Assembly: GCF_009663145.1 (NCBI RefSeq)
Contig: NZ_VKHR01000009.1
Location: 2-64,001, forward strand
DNA from: Shewanella sp. TC10
Lineage (GTDB): Bacteria > Pseudomonadota > Gammaproteobacteria > Enterobacterales > Shewanellaceae
DNA: 64,000 bases
Reading direction: 5' to 3'
Shown piece after piece: positions 33,401 to 42,817 of this stretch. The stretch's first letter is position 1. Each line of letters opens with the position of its first letter. Under the pieces are notes generated by a model. It did not search any database. It saw nothing but the letters and a program-made list of their open reading frames with translations, and was not told the DNA's origin. Both the position numbers and the translations under genes were made by a program.

Positions 33401-34831
33401 ATCTTCAGGGTTTGCTACCGTCATGACTTCGTGGTCATCCCAACCTTCTGGCTTTAAGTCATCGTCACTTAAATTAATAAATTGACTATAGCGGCCATTG
33501 GTAGAGACATTAAGTGAGTACGGGTCGGTTGACTCTAACGTTTCAATTGCTTTGGTCACAGGATGAAATACTGTCAACTCGTAACGGTAATACATTCTGT
33601 CTAAGCTCATATCACCACTGAATGACCAAATACCTGTTTCAGTATCTAAGCTCATAGCTTCACTGTTGGTCATATTCTTGGCTGCATCATAGATATTTAA
33701 GTTAACTGAGTGAGCCGTAGGTGCCCACACTTTAGCCATAATATTGCTACCATCGTATATGATGCCTAAATCAGCTTCGTCTGCATCATTTTCACCTGTG
33801 GTGTATAAAGCATCTAATACTTTAGCCACTTGCACATGGGTTGCAGCAACAGGTTTGTTGTCACCATCATATGCCGCCATCACTAACTGATTTTTAGCGA
33901 TAACTTTTGCTTCATCTGCGCTGAAGTTTGCTTCATAGGCTGGCCAGTCAGCTAAATGTGGTACTAGGGCTTTTTGGGCATCAGTGAGTTCACTAGTGAC
34001 CACTTCAACTTGTGTACCACTGATATTGCCATCATTGTCAGCTGCAATTCCTGCACTATCAGAATGATGAATAACAAACTTTGCAATGCCGTCAGGATCT
34101 TCATTCCACACAAAGGTATTTTGATCTAACCAGTGTGCACTTGCTCCTGCAATTGAAAAGCCAACATCTAAAATAGGATAGTCATAGACATCGCTTTCAC
34201 CATGGATGGTAAAGTTTGTGCGGTTAAAGTTTGCCTCTGGCTCACCCTCTTCAGCCAGTACTTTAAGGTTCATGACTAAGTCGCCGTCACCTAAAGCTTT
34301 ACCTGAACCTTCTGTACCAATATGGACAATAAAGTTGGCACATTCGCTATAGCCTTCTTTTAGATTAATGATCCAGTAAGCACCGTAATTAGGGTCAATT
34401 CCATCAAACGAATGGCCGTTTGCCCAATCTGTTGAGTCAAAAGGCGCGGCATAGCTATCACAAGTGTCGTTATTCCAAGTGTGTAACTTATAACCGGGGT
34501 AGTTAGGGTTGCTATCACTATTATCGTTATCTTTAATGCGGTTGTAATAAAGCACCGCTTGGTTTTCGCCTGCATAAGCGACCGGTTCTGGCAGCTCTGG
34601 GTTATAACCGACAATACAGCTTTCATTTTTAGCATCTGGAAACTTAGGTGCAGGGCAACTTAATGGCGGCGGTGGAACACATTCTGTGCCTGCAGCATTA
34701 GGTATATTTGGCACATTACACGTTAGCAGTACTTCACCTGGCTCAGATGAATCCCCACCACCACAACCAGCAAGCGCAGCTAAACTGGCTGCCGCTGCTG
34801 ATAACTTTATGACTTTAGAAATACTCTTCAT
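30491..34831 (-). CDS. pulA: Lipoprotein pullulanase (alpha-1,6-glucosidase, GH13) with three C-terminal repeats
   Basis: A 1446-residue secreted debranching enzyme. The lipobox LAGC gives Cys23. After N-terminal starch-binding (CBM41/PUD-like) modules comes a CBM48-like region and the GH13 barrel, with NYDPQHF-like WGYDPQHF, VVLDVVYNHT, the nucleophile in FRFDVMGH, the acid/base in YFYGEGWNFG and YVSKHDNESLWD. The usual C-terminal beta domain follows. Beyond it are three homologous units of about 110 residues, starting near 1120, 1230 and 1340, each with VRGxMNGWGEVD and FKxAxxDWSTVDFG; they resemble starch-binding or SusE/F-like modules. Cleaves alpha-1,6 links of pullulan or branched maltodextrin at the cell surface. 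It follows the TonB receptor by 108 bp. Confidence 0.95.
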   Translation of the reverse strand: MKSISKVIKLSAAAASLAALAGCGGGDSSEPGEVLLTCNVPNIPNAAGTECVPPPPLSCPAPKFPDAKNESCIVGYNPELPEPVAYAGENQAVLYYNRIKDNDNSDSNPNYPGYKLHTWNNDTCDSYAAPFDSTDWANGHSFDGIDPNYGAYWIINLKEGYSECANFIVHIGTEGSGKALGDGDLVMNLKVLAEEGEPEANFNRTNFTIHGESDVYDYPILDVGFSIAGASAHWLDQNTFVWNEDPDGIAKFVIHHSDSAGIAADNDGNISGTQVEVVTSELTDAQKALVPHLADWPAYEANFSADEAKVIAKNQLVMAAYDGDNKPVAATHVQVAKVLDALYTTGENDADEADLGIIYDGSNIMAKVWAPTAHSVNLNIYDAAKNMTNSEAMSLDTETGIWSFSGDMSLDRMYYRYELTVFHPVTKAIETLESTDPYSLNVSTNGRYSQFINLSDDDLKPEGWDDHEVMTVANPEDIVIYEGHVRDFSARDESTSEANRGKYLAFTEEGSVPVEHLRKLAESGVTHFHLLPVNDIATVNEDPAERVDITDTLGTLCDKIEDNADACVTQDKSATIESILAGALPGSKDAQALVNAMRGYDSFNWGYDPQHFIAPEGSYASDADGIARVKELREMNQALHGLGLRVVLDVVYNHTSSSGLWDNSVLDKVVPGYYHRYNEITGNIESSTCCDNTATEHRMMDKFVSDSMVILAEQYGFDGFRFDVMGHMPKSSILAARDAVQAVDADNYFYGEGWNFGEVADNRLFEQAVQANMAGSEVGTFNDRIREAVRGGALFALEQKDDYLRDQDTLRLSMAGNLQNYVLKDFNGNTATGSSFSWNSQPTAYTLDPADSINYVSKHDNESLWDILQYSNDIGMSLDTRVRVQNIAATIPLMSQGIPFLQMGGDMLRSKSLDRNTYDSGDWFNWVDFTKESNNWNVGLPLEQDNAEKMEQIIALAGNPNSAPSMSEIEFASNVFNEFLSIRKDSSLLRLTTEQDIIDRVGFHNIGKNQTQGVIVMSVDDGAGLVDIDPTVDAMVVMINGSENEQSHTVSTAAGFSLHPTLAMSVDSTVQSANFSEGEGEGTFTVPAYTTAVFVKNQGDAQGAGLSADATAGAPDVVPYGSAEVFVRGSMNGWGEVDSFTYIGSGEYRVAITLAAGGYDFKVASADWSTVDFGGVSDAEAGVDEDVAEPLAAGGANLSFTAAIDATYVFSLNASDKDNPVLTVYNEEPFVGTTVYVRGGMNGWGEVDELMYMGGSIYQAEILVSAANHEFKVASADWSTVDYGSLDTDGTVTLGTDKALAVSGSNMSLNFETEEMYTFTLDMSNRDEPILTVNKTDMFAGNTVYIRGGMNGWGEVDALSYQGSSVYTVDIALDAGTAEFKIATGDWSTVDFGAIAGEEAVIEGDIKTLASKGANMLFDVATAGTYRFTVTGPSSSSPTLTVDAVN

Positions 34832-34939
34832 GAGTGACTTCTCCCCATAGAATTTTGATTAATTTGCGCCATCAGTTTGTTGTTTTTAATTTGATGACCC
34901 ATCACTCGAATTAACGTTAGGTTGTTTTTATTGTTTTGG

Positions 34940-37912
34940 TTACATGGCATAAGTGAACCCCAAGTAATATTCACGGCCAAAGTATTGAATGGTGCCGGTT
35001 TTGTTTTCGGTTCCGAAATAACTCTTTGTGGGCTCATCGGTTAAATTATTCACTTGGAACAACACCCCTAAACCATCAGTCACTTGGTATGACGCTTGGT
35101 AATCAAGTACTGTTTCACCGTCAAAGTTCACCACTTGTTCGTTAATCGCGACTTGTTCAGAAACAAAGTCATCACGGAAGCGACCACTGATACGGGTTTC
35201 AAAACCTTCGTATGAATAAAACAAGGTTGCGCTCACCACATTGTTTGAAAGGCCTGGCAAATCTTGAGTCGCTGTATCACCACCTAAGTTGGTAATTGAT
35301 TGCACTTCTGACTCTGTGTAGGAGTAACTTGCATTAAAACCAAGTCCAGACCAGCCTGCAGGCAATGAGGCAAATACTTGGGTATAGGCAAGCTCAAGAC
35401 CTCGAATATAACCACCTTCAGCGTTATTAACTGCTGTGGTATAGGTACCGTTTGTGGTTTCAATTTGCTCACCACTGTCTTCATCGATAATGTAATCAGG
35501 GACGTTGAAGCCATTGCCTTTAAAGTCAAAATTTTCAATGGCGATAGTGTCGATGAACGAATCAATATCTTTATAGAAAACGGCAGCGACTATAGCGCCC
35601 TCATCAAAGTAGTACTCATAAGATAAATCGTATTGATTAGCATAAAACGGCATTAAGAAAGGGTTATTGGTACTCGAGCCATTAATTTCACCATCATCGG
35701 AAACTGATGCACTAATATCACCAGCAAGACGGTTAATTGGTGGGCGCGACATCACTTTTGCCGCAGCAAAACGCACTTGCGAATCGTCTGTTACTTTGAA
35801 GTTTAAGTTAATTGATGGCAGGTAATCGGTGTAATCCACACCTTGTACTGTAGGTGCATAGTTTTGGTTAATAATACCAATTTCATCGGTAATATTTTGC
35901 GCACCTAAAGTTGGGTCGCCTTCAACGTTTTGAAGCATAGTGGCAGATTGGTCGGTATTCACCACACGAACACCAAAGTTACCTGTGATCGGTAGTCCAC
36001 CGATTTCAGTATCAATATTTGCCATTACGTAGCCAGATAAGACTTCTTCGTAAACATCACCACTTTGCAGTACTGACCATGAGTAGTTGGTGGTATAGCC
36101 TTGCGGATCAATCACACCACCAGCATTACCCCAAGTTTGTACGGGATCAGGTGTACCGTCAGGGAACCAGGCATTAAGCGCTTTGTCTAAATCAATCGCC
36201 AAGTAAGATGGGAAGTAAGAGAAGTCACCTTCCCAATCAACCACTGTCGTCATGTCGTCTGTGAGTTTTAAAGGCGGCTCAGAGTTAGAGAATGCACCAT
36301 CATTACCGTATTCAAATACCGAGCGGTCATTAGAATAAGTTCGGTCAGAATAACGTGCGCCAAATTCAACACTCGAGATAAAGTCATTATCTAGCTCGTA
36401 GGTAAAATCGACTCGATATGCTTTGACTTCATCTTCATTTTCAAACGGGTAGATACCGTACTTACTGACCATTACTCGGTCAATATCTGAAAAAGCATCA
36501 GCTTGATTAAAGCCAACATCAGGTAAATCTAGACCATTGAGTAAGTAACTCACTGATACGTTTTCATCAAAAATAGGTGCATCCGCATTGGCATCAACTG
36601 CCACGTTTGACCAAAGTAGACCGTTACGGAAATCACTCTTAGCTGCGGATAACGACACATCAACATTAACATTTAAGCGATCGGTAACTTGCCAATCACC
36701 GTTAATACCAAAACTATCAACTTCATCAAAATCTTGGTTATCATCGTTGACAATTTCTACGCGGGTATAGCTTTTCGAGGTTCGGTTAAATGTGCCACCG
36801 ATGACAGAGTTACCGTCATAAGTTGGGTTTGATACGCTAGCACTTGAGCCACCAAATTTTGTTCTAAACCCACGGGCAAATGATTCACTATCAAAGCGCG
36901 ACATAAAGGCGTCAGCCTTTAAAACAAAGTTATCAACCGGTGCCCATTCAATGGCGGCCATATAACCGTTACGAATTTCAACACCGCCTAAATGTTGAAC
37001 TTCAAAACCTTCACTTATGTACTCATTTGCAGGGTTATCTTCAGGTCCATTGGTATCGCCTTCAATGCCATCAACATCTTTAGAGTCATTGTATGCAAGA
37101 CCAATGAACTGTGTTGCCACACTTGGCTGTTCAAGACGGGCATAGCCCACTGCCACACCTAAAGTATCTTCTAGGAACTTGCCTTGGTATGAGAAACTTA
37201 AGCGGTGGCCGAACTCTTCAGCACCATAAACCTCATCAGCGCGATCGTTATACATACCGCGCACGTTGGCAGTAAAGTTATGTTGTTTTTCTTTACTTAA
37301 TGGGCTGACCGTCGTGAGCTCAACAGTACCTGCTACACCACCTTCAATCAGTGAAGCTTTTGGCGATTTATAAACTGCAGCTGAACTAATTAGCTCTGAA
37401 GGGTATTGGTCAAACTCAATGCTACGAGAGCCACTGGTGGATACTTGCTCACGACCATTCAAAGTTGAGAAAACAAAGCCGCCTGACATACCACGAATAT
37501 TAATCTCAGCTGCCTGACCACCTGTTCGCACAGCTGAAATACCTGGCAGACGTGTTAATGCATCAGCCATTGAAACATCAGGCAGAGCCCCTAAGTCATC
37601 TGCTGAAAGTTGTTCAGAAACGGTATCCCCATAACGTTTCGAATTAAGCGAATCAATCAAACTACGGCTATAACCGGTCACATTAATCCGTTCAATTCCA
37701 GTGTCGGCTTCCACTTCTTGATTATTGTTTTCAGCTAACACATTAGTAGGCGCTGTCGTTTCAGTTGCGTTAACTTCCACTTCAGCAGTTGATGATTGAA
37801 CGGTTTCCGCTTTTACCTCTTCAGCCGCAAATGCCTGACTCGGAGTTAGTATAAAACTGACTCCAGCTGCCGCTAGCGCTAGCGATAAAACACTAGGTTT
37901 ACAATTGAACAT
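34940..37912 (-). CDS. TonB-dependent receptor for maltodextrin-type oligosaccharides
   Basis: 990 residues. The signal peptide ends PSQAFA, then an acidic linker, a plug domain (YGDTVSEQLSADDLGALPDVSMADAL, PGISAVRTGGQAAEINIRGMSGGF) and a 22-strand-type barrel that ends in an aromatic C-terminus (GREYYLGFTYAM). The RYGDTVSEQ...LPDVS plug is typical of carbohydrate receptors of Alteromonadales and Xanthomonadales. The GAGGGGAAA ribosome site places the start at ATG 37912. Co-orientation with pullulanase points to starch or maltodextrin uptake; substrate assignment is inferred from that context. Confidence 0.9.
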   Translation of the reverse strand: MFNCKPSVLSLALAAAGVSFILTPSQAFAAEEVKAETVQSSTAEVEVNATETTAPTNVLAENNNQEVEADTGIERINVTGYSRSLIDSLNSKRYGDTVSEQLSADDLGALPDVSMADALTRLPGISAVRTGGQAAEINIRGMSGGFVFSTLNGREQVSTSGSRSIEFDQYPSELISSAAVYKSPKASLIEGGVAGTVELTTVSPLSKEKQHNFTANVRGMYNDRADEVYGAEEFGHRLSFSYQGKFLEDTLGVAVGYARLEQPSVATQFIGLAYNDSKDVDGIEGDTNGPEDNPANEYISEGFEVQHLGGVEIRNGYMAAIEWAPVDNFVLKADAFMSRFDSESFARGFRTKFGGSSASVSNPTYDGNSVIGGTFNRTSKSYTRVEIVNDDNQDFDEVDSFGINGDWQVTDRLNVNVDVSLSAAKSDFRNGLLWSNVAVDANADAPIFDENVSVSYLLNGLDLPDVGFNQADAFSDIDRVMVSKYGIYPFENEDEVKAYRVDFTYELDNDFISSVEFGARYSDRTYSNDRSVFEYGNDGAFSNSEPPLKLTDDMTTVVDWEGDFSYFPSYLAIDLDKALNAWFPDGTPDPVQTWGNAGGVIDPQGYTTNYSWSVLQSGDVYEEVLSGYVMANIDTEIGGLPITGNFGVRVVNTDQSATMLQNVEGDPTLGAQNITDEIGIINQNYAPTVQGVDYTDYLPSINLNFKVTDDSQVRFAAAKVMSRPPINRLAGDISASVSDDGEINGSSTNNPFLMPFYANQYDLSYEYYFDEGAIVAAVFYKDIDSFIDTIAIENFDFKGNGFNVPDYIIDEDSGEQIETTNGTYTTAVNNAEGGYIRGLELAYTQVFASLPAGWSGLGFNASYSYTESEVQSITNLGGDTATQDLPGLSNNVVSATLFYSYEGFETRISGRFRDDFVSEQVAINEQVVNFDGETVLDYQASYQVTDGLGVLFQVNNLTDEPTKSYFGTENKTGTIQYFGREYYLGFTYAM

Positions 37913-38313
37913 TGAGTTTCCCCTCACCTTACTGACTTTATAGTCACCCAACATTCAGTTATACGACTCAGACTAATGGAATATCAGGCATTATTATTTT
38001 TCTATACTAGTCATGGATAAGTATTAGCCTCAATTTAATGCATACGTATTCATAACATTTGATTAACAACCCGCTATTATCAAATGATGCTAAGTGAATG
38101 AATTGGTGTATAAAAAACGGACAAGTGAAAATGCAAAGGTTTTTTTACGTCTAGACTAGTCGTTAAATATCTAAGCTTTAGTAGATTTCATCAGTCACTT
38201 AGGTAAAATGCTTGTTCAGCTAAAAATGTCTAGATAACAGTCTTTAAAATCATTGAGCAAAACTCAAATAAAGCTTACCTAAACATTTGAAATTGTTAAT
38301 AAAGGATTTTTAG
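37913..38313. other. Divergent intergenic region, 401 bp
   Basis: Separates the TonB receptor (leftward) from the OsmC gene (rightward). Apart from the palindrome at 38039-38052 I see no feature. Confidence 0.45.
38039..38052. promoter_or_regulatory. Candidate LacI-family operator upstream of the maltodextrin operon
   Basis: TGCATACGTATTCA is a 14-bp palindrome around a central CG with one mismatched pair, the shape expected for a LacI/GalR-type repressor such as MalR. It lies about 127 bp upstream of the receptor start. No such regulator gene is in the window. Confidence 0.4.
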
Positions 38314-38757
38314 ATGGGTTTTAATTTAACGGTGAAGTGGCAAGCCGATCACTTTGAGCATGCAGCGCCAGAGTTTAATCGAGATCACCAAATTGAGTTT
38401 GGTACTGGCCAAGTGATTAATGCATCTTCTGCTCCTGAGTACAAAGGTAACGAAGCTAAAGTTAATCCTGAAGAAAGTTTGCTGGCTGCTTTATCGTCTT
38501 GTCATATGTTAACTTTTCTAGCCATTGCTCATTTAAAGCGTCTCAAAGTGGATACGTATACCGATAACGCAAAAGCGGAGTTAGGTAAAAATGATTCAGG
38601 TAAAATTTCTGTCACTAAAATGAGTTTACACCCACAAGTGACGTTCGCAGATGGTGTTGAAGTTAGCCCAGAAGTACTGCAAAAAATTCATGATAAAGCC
38701 CATGCAAATTGCTTTATTGCCAATAGTATTAATTCTGAAGTAGAAATCAATCTATAG
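38314..38757 (+). CDS. OsmC-family peroxiredoxin-like protein
   Basis: 147 residues with the OsmC/Ohr fold. The two redox cysteines are in SSCHMLTFLA (around residue 65) and HANCFIANS (around residue 131), as needed for thiol-dependent hydroperoxide reduction. It is of the general OsmC type (with NPEESLLAALSSCH) and not Ohr. Strong ribosome site (AAGGA) and terminator; transcribed divergently from the maltodextrin operon. Confidence 0.9.
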   Translation: MGFNLTVKWQADHFEHAAPEFNRDHQIEFGTGQVINASSAPEYKGNEAKVNPEESLLAALSSCHMLTFLAIAHLKRLKVDTYTDNAKAELGKNDSGKISVTKMSLHPQVTFADGVEVSPEVLQKIHDKAHANCFIANSINSEVEINL

Positions 38758-38781
38758 CGAATTAACATATTGATTTAAAGT

Positions 38782-38811
38782 AAAAAGGCCACTCTTCTGA
38801 GTGGCCTTTTT
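38782..38811 (+). terminator. Terminator of the OsmC gene
   Basis: AAAAAGGCCACTC-TTCT-GAGTGGCCTTTTT, about 25 bp after the stop. Confidence 0.92.
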
Positions 38812-38871
38812 ACTGCTCGTATGACTTATCAATCATTTTAATACTGTTGATATCGACCTGTGTGAGAAAGC

Positions 38872-39162
38872 TCAAGATGGGGAATTTTGCTCGCTTAAAT
38901 CTGCGAACATTTTACTATATTCATTTTTGATCATAGTCCACATAATCAGACCGAAAAGAAGACCTGCTGCAGGGTAAATCAATAGTGCTTGGCTGAATGA
39001 ATTGATTAGTTGAGTATTCATTAGAAAATGATCGATGAGATAGATAATAAATGCAGTGGAAATACCCCAGCCTAATACCCCATGAAGTAGGATAAATCGC
39101 CACTTACCACCAGCAATTAATCTCTCTAACTTTACTTGCTTTGAATAGCTAAACTCGCTCAT
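38872..39162 (-). CDS. Small two-TM membrane protein of unknown function
   Basis: 96 residues with two hydrophobic segments (about 22-45, LLHGVLGWGISTAFIIYLI, and 57-80, ALLIYPAAGLLFGLIMW). I do not recognise the family with confidence. AAGG six bases upstream favours the ATG at 39162 over the one at 39168. It is separated from the neighbouring peptidase gene by a large hairpin, so is probably monocistronic. Confidence 0.65.
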   Translation of the reverse strand: MSEFSYSKQVKLERLIAGGKWRFILLHGVLGWGISTAFIIYLIDHFLMNTQLINSFSQALLIYPAAGLLFGLIMWTMIKNEYSKMFADLSEQNSPS

Positions 39163-39270
39163 ACCCATCCTTAGGAGTTGACTTAGTTATTGACTTAACA
39201 TCACTCTATATGAGCATAAGCATCAGTCATTTGGCTTACCTGCCAAAAGTAGAGTTTAAACTACATAATA

Positions 39271-39310
39271 AACAAGCAACTGTCGAATACTTTTTCGACA
39301 GTCGCTTGTT
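39271..39310 (-). terminator. Large hairpin after the tricorn-like gene
   Basis: AACAAGC-A-ACTGTCGAA and TTCGACAGT-C-GCTTGTT pair over 16 bp with a single A-C mismatch. There is no long T tract, but its place after the stop at 39348 suits a terminator. Confidence 0.7.
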
Positions 39311-39347
39311 GCTGAACTCAAAATCAAATTTGAGGTTTTACTATGTG

Positions 39348-42300
39348 TTATTCAGGTAATATATCTGCAGCTGCACCACTTGCAGGGATAGGTTTAGCCT
39401 TCAGAGGTAAAATGGGAGTCTGAACCATTTCATTCTTAAGGTAACTGATTGCTTCATTTAGCTGAGCATCAATACCGTTAAACGTAGCATGAGGTAAATT
39501 ATCCACTTCAATGTCAGGTGTTACCCCAAAACCTTCAACTATCCAGCGGCCATCCATTGCATACTGCGGATACTCAGCAACCCTTGCCATTCCTTTATCT
39601 GTAAGACGATTACGACCAGATAACCAGACTCCAGCACCAGCGGTTTGCTTGCCAATAATAGGTGCAATACCGAGCGCTTTGATACCAGCTGAAAAGGTCT
39701 CGCCGTCTGAGTATGTCATTTGATCTGCTAATACCACCAAATGACCTCTAAAGGTTTGCTGCATGTTGGTATTGGCTGAGCCATGAGTAGGCTGCCAAAA
39801 CACCCAAGCACGACGGAGTAATTTTTCGATAATCCAACTATCAATGTTGCCACCTCGATTTCGGCGAACATCAATGATTAAGCCGTCTTTATCGTAATTA
39901 GTATAAAATTCTCGAGCAAAACTTTCGATATCACCTGAGCCCATGGCATACAAATGCAAATAGCCCATTTTACCATCACTGGCTTTAGCCACTTTGTTAG
40001 CGTTATTGTTTACCCAATCTAAATATCGCAACTTAGCATCTGTACCGTTTTCATGGGGAACAACAATCGTTTTATGGCTTTTCTTACCTCGTTTTAGCTC
40101 AAGCAAAACTTGTTTTTTAGCTTGATTTCTTAAGCTTTGAGTCACATCTGCAATATTGTTAACTGGCTTACCATTAATGGCTAAAATAATATCGCCTTGT
40201 TTGGCATCGACTTCAATGCGCGCCAGTGGCGAGGCTTGACTAGGAAGTTCAGGATCATTCTGATAGATATGACTTATCTCAATGCCTTTCGATGTTTGGC
40301 TTAACTTGGCTCCTAGGCTTGCTCCCACAACGGTATCATTCTTATCAATATCACCGCCTCGAACCTGAGAGTGTAACGAGTCTAGTTCACCCATCATTTG
40401 CTTGAAAATATCATTTAACTCACTTCTATCAGTCAATCTTTCAAGTAAAGGTTGGTACTTTTTCTTAATTTCAGCCCAGTCTTTACCGCGCATGTTTTTG
40501 TCATAAAATGAGTCTCTATGCATTAACCAAGCATCTTCAAAAATCTGCTGCCACTCTTGCATAGGTGAGATCGATAACAGCCACTGGGCTGTATCAACTT
40601 TGGTATTTTTAAGCTCAGCAGGCATTTTATCCCCTGCTGCGACAATGTGTAATTCACTTGGGTTTGATTGCTTGATCACTAACAGTTTTTCACCATCTGC
40701 AGACACTTTATAATCGGCAATATCAGCGCCAAACTCACTCAATTCAGGTGACAAATGATCGAACTTTACCAATTTCAAACTGGTTTTATTCCCGTGGGTA
40801 TCCAGCAGGTAAAATTTATCTTTTAACACGGTTAATTGATCATAATTACCTGGCGCTATTGGTACTTGCCATAATCGCTGATTAATCCCTTGCCAGTCGA
40901 CTCTGACCTTTTTAGTACTCATATCCGCATCATCAGCAACTTCAGCCAATTTTGCAGCATTAAGCTCAGTAGGTTTTACAAATGGGAACAGTGCTTTCTC
41001 ATTTAATGCGATTGCAAAAACTTGGGTACGCTTATCAAATATCGGTCCCATATTTCTATCACCCCAAGGGGAACCTGGTGTGGCATCAAAGTGACGATTT
41101 GATAAGAAGTATAACCATTGCCCATCTGGGCTAAAGCTTGGAGAGTAAGACTCGTACTTATCACTAGTCAGAGGTTTAGACTTTTCTTCTGACAAAGAAT
41201 ACAACACGATTTGTGGACGCTGCTTGCCTATTTCAGCTTTCGTTACCGCAATCAGTTGGCTGTTAGCGGACCAAACAATATTAGGGTATTCACCTAGGCC
41301 TTCACCATTGGTAATAATTTTGCTGTTTTTGCCTTTTTTTAAATCTAGTAACCAAACATTACCGTCATAATCATCATGTGCGATGTATCGTCCATCAGGT
41401 GACAGATGTAAGCTGGTGCGTAAGCTACTACCATTCTTAGTTAATTGTTTTGCCCCTTCAGTGCCATCAGCAGGGTATTGCCATATTTCTTGCTGGCCTG
41501 AAGCATCACTAATGCCATAAACCCACTTACCATCCACACTTAAAATGCCATCTCTAATACGAGATTCTGCCGGACTTTGGATTTGCACTAAGCGCCTGCC
41601 ATCATGACTTGCTACAGCAACATGGCTTCTTGCGGTTATGACGGCTTTATCGCCAGATGCTGCGAACTCAACTGATGTGGCATATTCCATCGGATCGTTA
41701 ATCCAATGGTCGCGGCGATGAGGAAAGTCAGAGGTGAGACTGATATTCAGTATTGATGAGTTTGCGTCATCAATATCAAACATTTTTAAGTCTGCACCAT
41801 GTTGGAATATAACGCGGCCTTGGTTCAGTGTCGCATCGCGAACTTGCCACTCTTTAAATTGAGTATGTTGCTTAATATCACTGCCATTAAGGGCCATTGA
41901 CCAAATATTGTCATTACCCGATTGGTCACTGACAAAGTAAACTCTGTCTTGCCAAAGCATAGGTTGTCTTACAGAGCCTTGATGTTCTGTGGTGAGCTTT
42001 TGCGCTTCATTGTCGCTACCCAGTTCAAAACGCCAAATTTCACCTAATGCGCCACCGCGATAAACCTTGGCATTATCGCCACTTGCCTGTAGACCAAATT
42101 GAGTGAAGTATACATATTTACCTTGCTCATCAATCGTCCCTTCAATTGCATCCGCTAAGGGTAAATCAGTCAGTGTTAATGACGTCGGGTTAACCGTTTT
42201 AAGTACCCAGTAATTTGCAGGTCCATGAGCATTGTCTGTGGCGTAAAGCACTTCACCAGATGCAGTCCAGCCTTGCAATCTGACACGGCTGTTTTCAAAA

Positions 42301-42623
42301 CTGACTCGCTTGGCAACTCCACCAGCTATAGGCATTACGTAGACTTCTGTCGCACCGTCATAATTCGCAGTATAGGCCACCCATTTGCCGTCTTTGGAAA
42401 TCGCCGCATCCATCTCTTCAGCTGCTTGAGTGGTGATACGTTTGGCGTTTGTTTGATTTAACTGGCTTGTCCATAAGTCACCCTCGGCCGTAAACACCAC
42501 AGTTTGATCATGCAATGCTGGAGCGCGGTAATAACCTTGGTTTTCGATGTTGTTCGCGAAAGCTGAAGTGCTGCATAAGCCTAATGCTAATAGACAAGCG
42601 GTAACGGAGTGACGAAGTTTCAT
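39348..42623 (-). CDS. Tricorn-like exported peptidase (beta-propeller, PDZ, S41)
   Basis: 1091 residues. A signal peptide (ending TSAFA) precedes two WD40/TolB-like propeller halves (for example KRITTQAAEEMDAAISKDGKWVAYTA). A tricorn C1 helical region, a PDZ domain (around 760-850, ASPLARIEVDAKQGDIILAINGKPV) and a C-terminal S41 peptidase domain follow, with YSDGETFSAGIKALG supplying the nucleophilic Ser. Archaeal tricorn trims proteasome products in the cytosol; bacterial forms with signal peptides are periplasmic. Start at ATG 42623. Single gene. Confidence 0.92.
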   Translation of the reverse strand: MKLRHSVTACLLALGLCSTSAFANNIENQGYYRAPALHDQTVVFTAEGDLWTSQLNQTNAKRITTQAAEEMDAAISKDGKWVAYTANYDGATEVYVMPIAGGVAKRVSFENSRVRLQGWTASGEVLYATDNAHGPANYWVLKTVNPTSLTLTDLPLADAIEGTIDEQGKYVYFTQFGLQASGDNAKVYRGGALGEIWRFELGSDNEAQKLTTEHQGSVRQPMLWQDRVYFVSDQSGNDNIWSMALNGSDIKQHTQFKEWQVRDATLNQGRVIFQHGADLKMFDIDDANSSILNISLTSDFPHRRDHWINDPMEYATSVEFAASGDKAVITARSHVAVASHDGRRLVQIQSPAESRIRDGILSVDGKWVYGISDASGQQEIWQYPADGTEGAKQLTKNGSSLRTSLHLSPDGRYIAHDDYDGNVWLLDLKKGKNSKIITNGEGLGEYPNIVWSANSQLIAVTKAEIGKQRPQIVLYSLSEEKSKPLTSDKYESYSPSFSPDGQWLYFLSNRHFDATPGSPWGDRNMGPIFDKRTQVFAIALNEKALFPFVKPTELNAAKLAEVADDADMSTKKVRVDWQGINQRLWQVPIAPGNYDQLTVLKDKFYLLDTHGNKTSLKLVKFDHLSPELSEFGADIADYKVSADGEKLLVIKQSNPSELHIVAAGDKMPAELKNTKVDTAQWLLSISPMQEWQQIFEDAWLMHRDSFYDKNMRGKDWAEIKKKYQPLLERLTDRSELNDIFKQMMGELDSLHSQVRGGDIDKNDTVVGASLGAKLSQTSKGIEISHIYQNDPELPSQASPLARIEVDAKQGDIILAINGKPVNNIADVTQSLRNQAKKQVLLELKRGKKSHKTIVVPHENGTDAKLRYLDWVNNNANKVAKASDGKMGYLHLYAMGSGDIESFAREFYTNYDKDGLIIDVRRNRGGNIDSWIIEKLLRRAWVFWQPTHGSANTNMQQTFRGHLVVLADQMTYSDGETFSAGIKALGIAPIIGKQTAGAGVWLSGRNRLTDKGMARVAEYPQYAMDGRWIVEGFGVTPDIEVDNLPHATFNGIDAQLNEAISYLKNEMVQTPILPLKAKPIPASGAAADILPE

Positions 42624-42746
42624 AACCAGAAAAGTCCTTGTAAATATTATTATTTTCAAGGACTCAAACTAGCAAATAAATGCTAACTTAGCAGCATCAA
42701 TTGGGCTATATCGCCCATTTAAATTATAAGAAATTGTAACCAAGTC

Positions 42747-42769
42747 AACGCCTCTTCAAGTGAGGCGTT
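42747..42769 (-). terminator. Hairpin after the anti-sigma gene
   Basis: AACGCCTC-TTCAAGT-GAGGCGTT, an 8-bp stem located 49 bp past the stop at 42818. It lacks a clear T run, so terminator function is uncertain. Confidence 0.5.
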
Positions 42770-42817
42770 AGCATCATGGCGTATCAGTGCCTTGTCAATT
42801 TCCGCACGCAAGTTATA

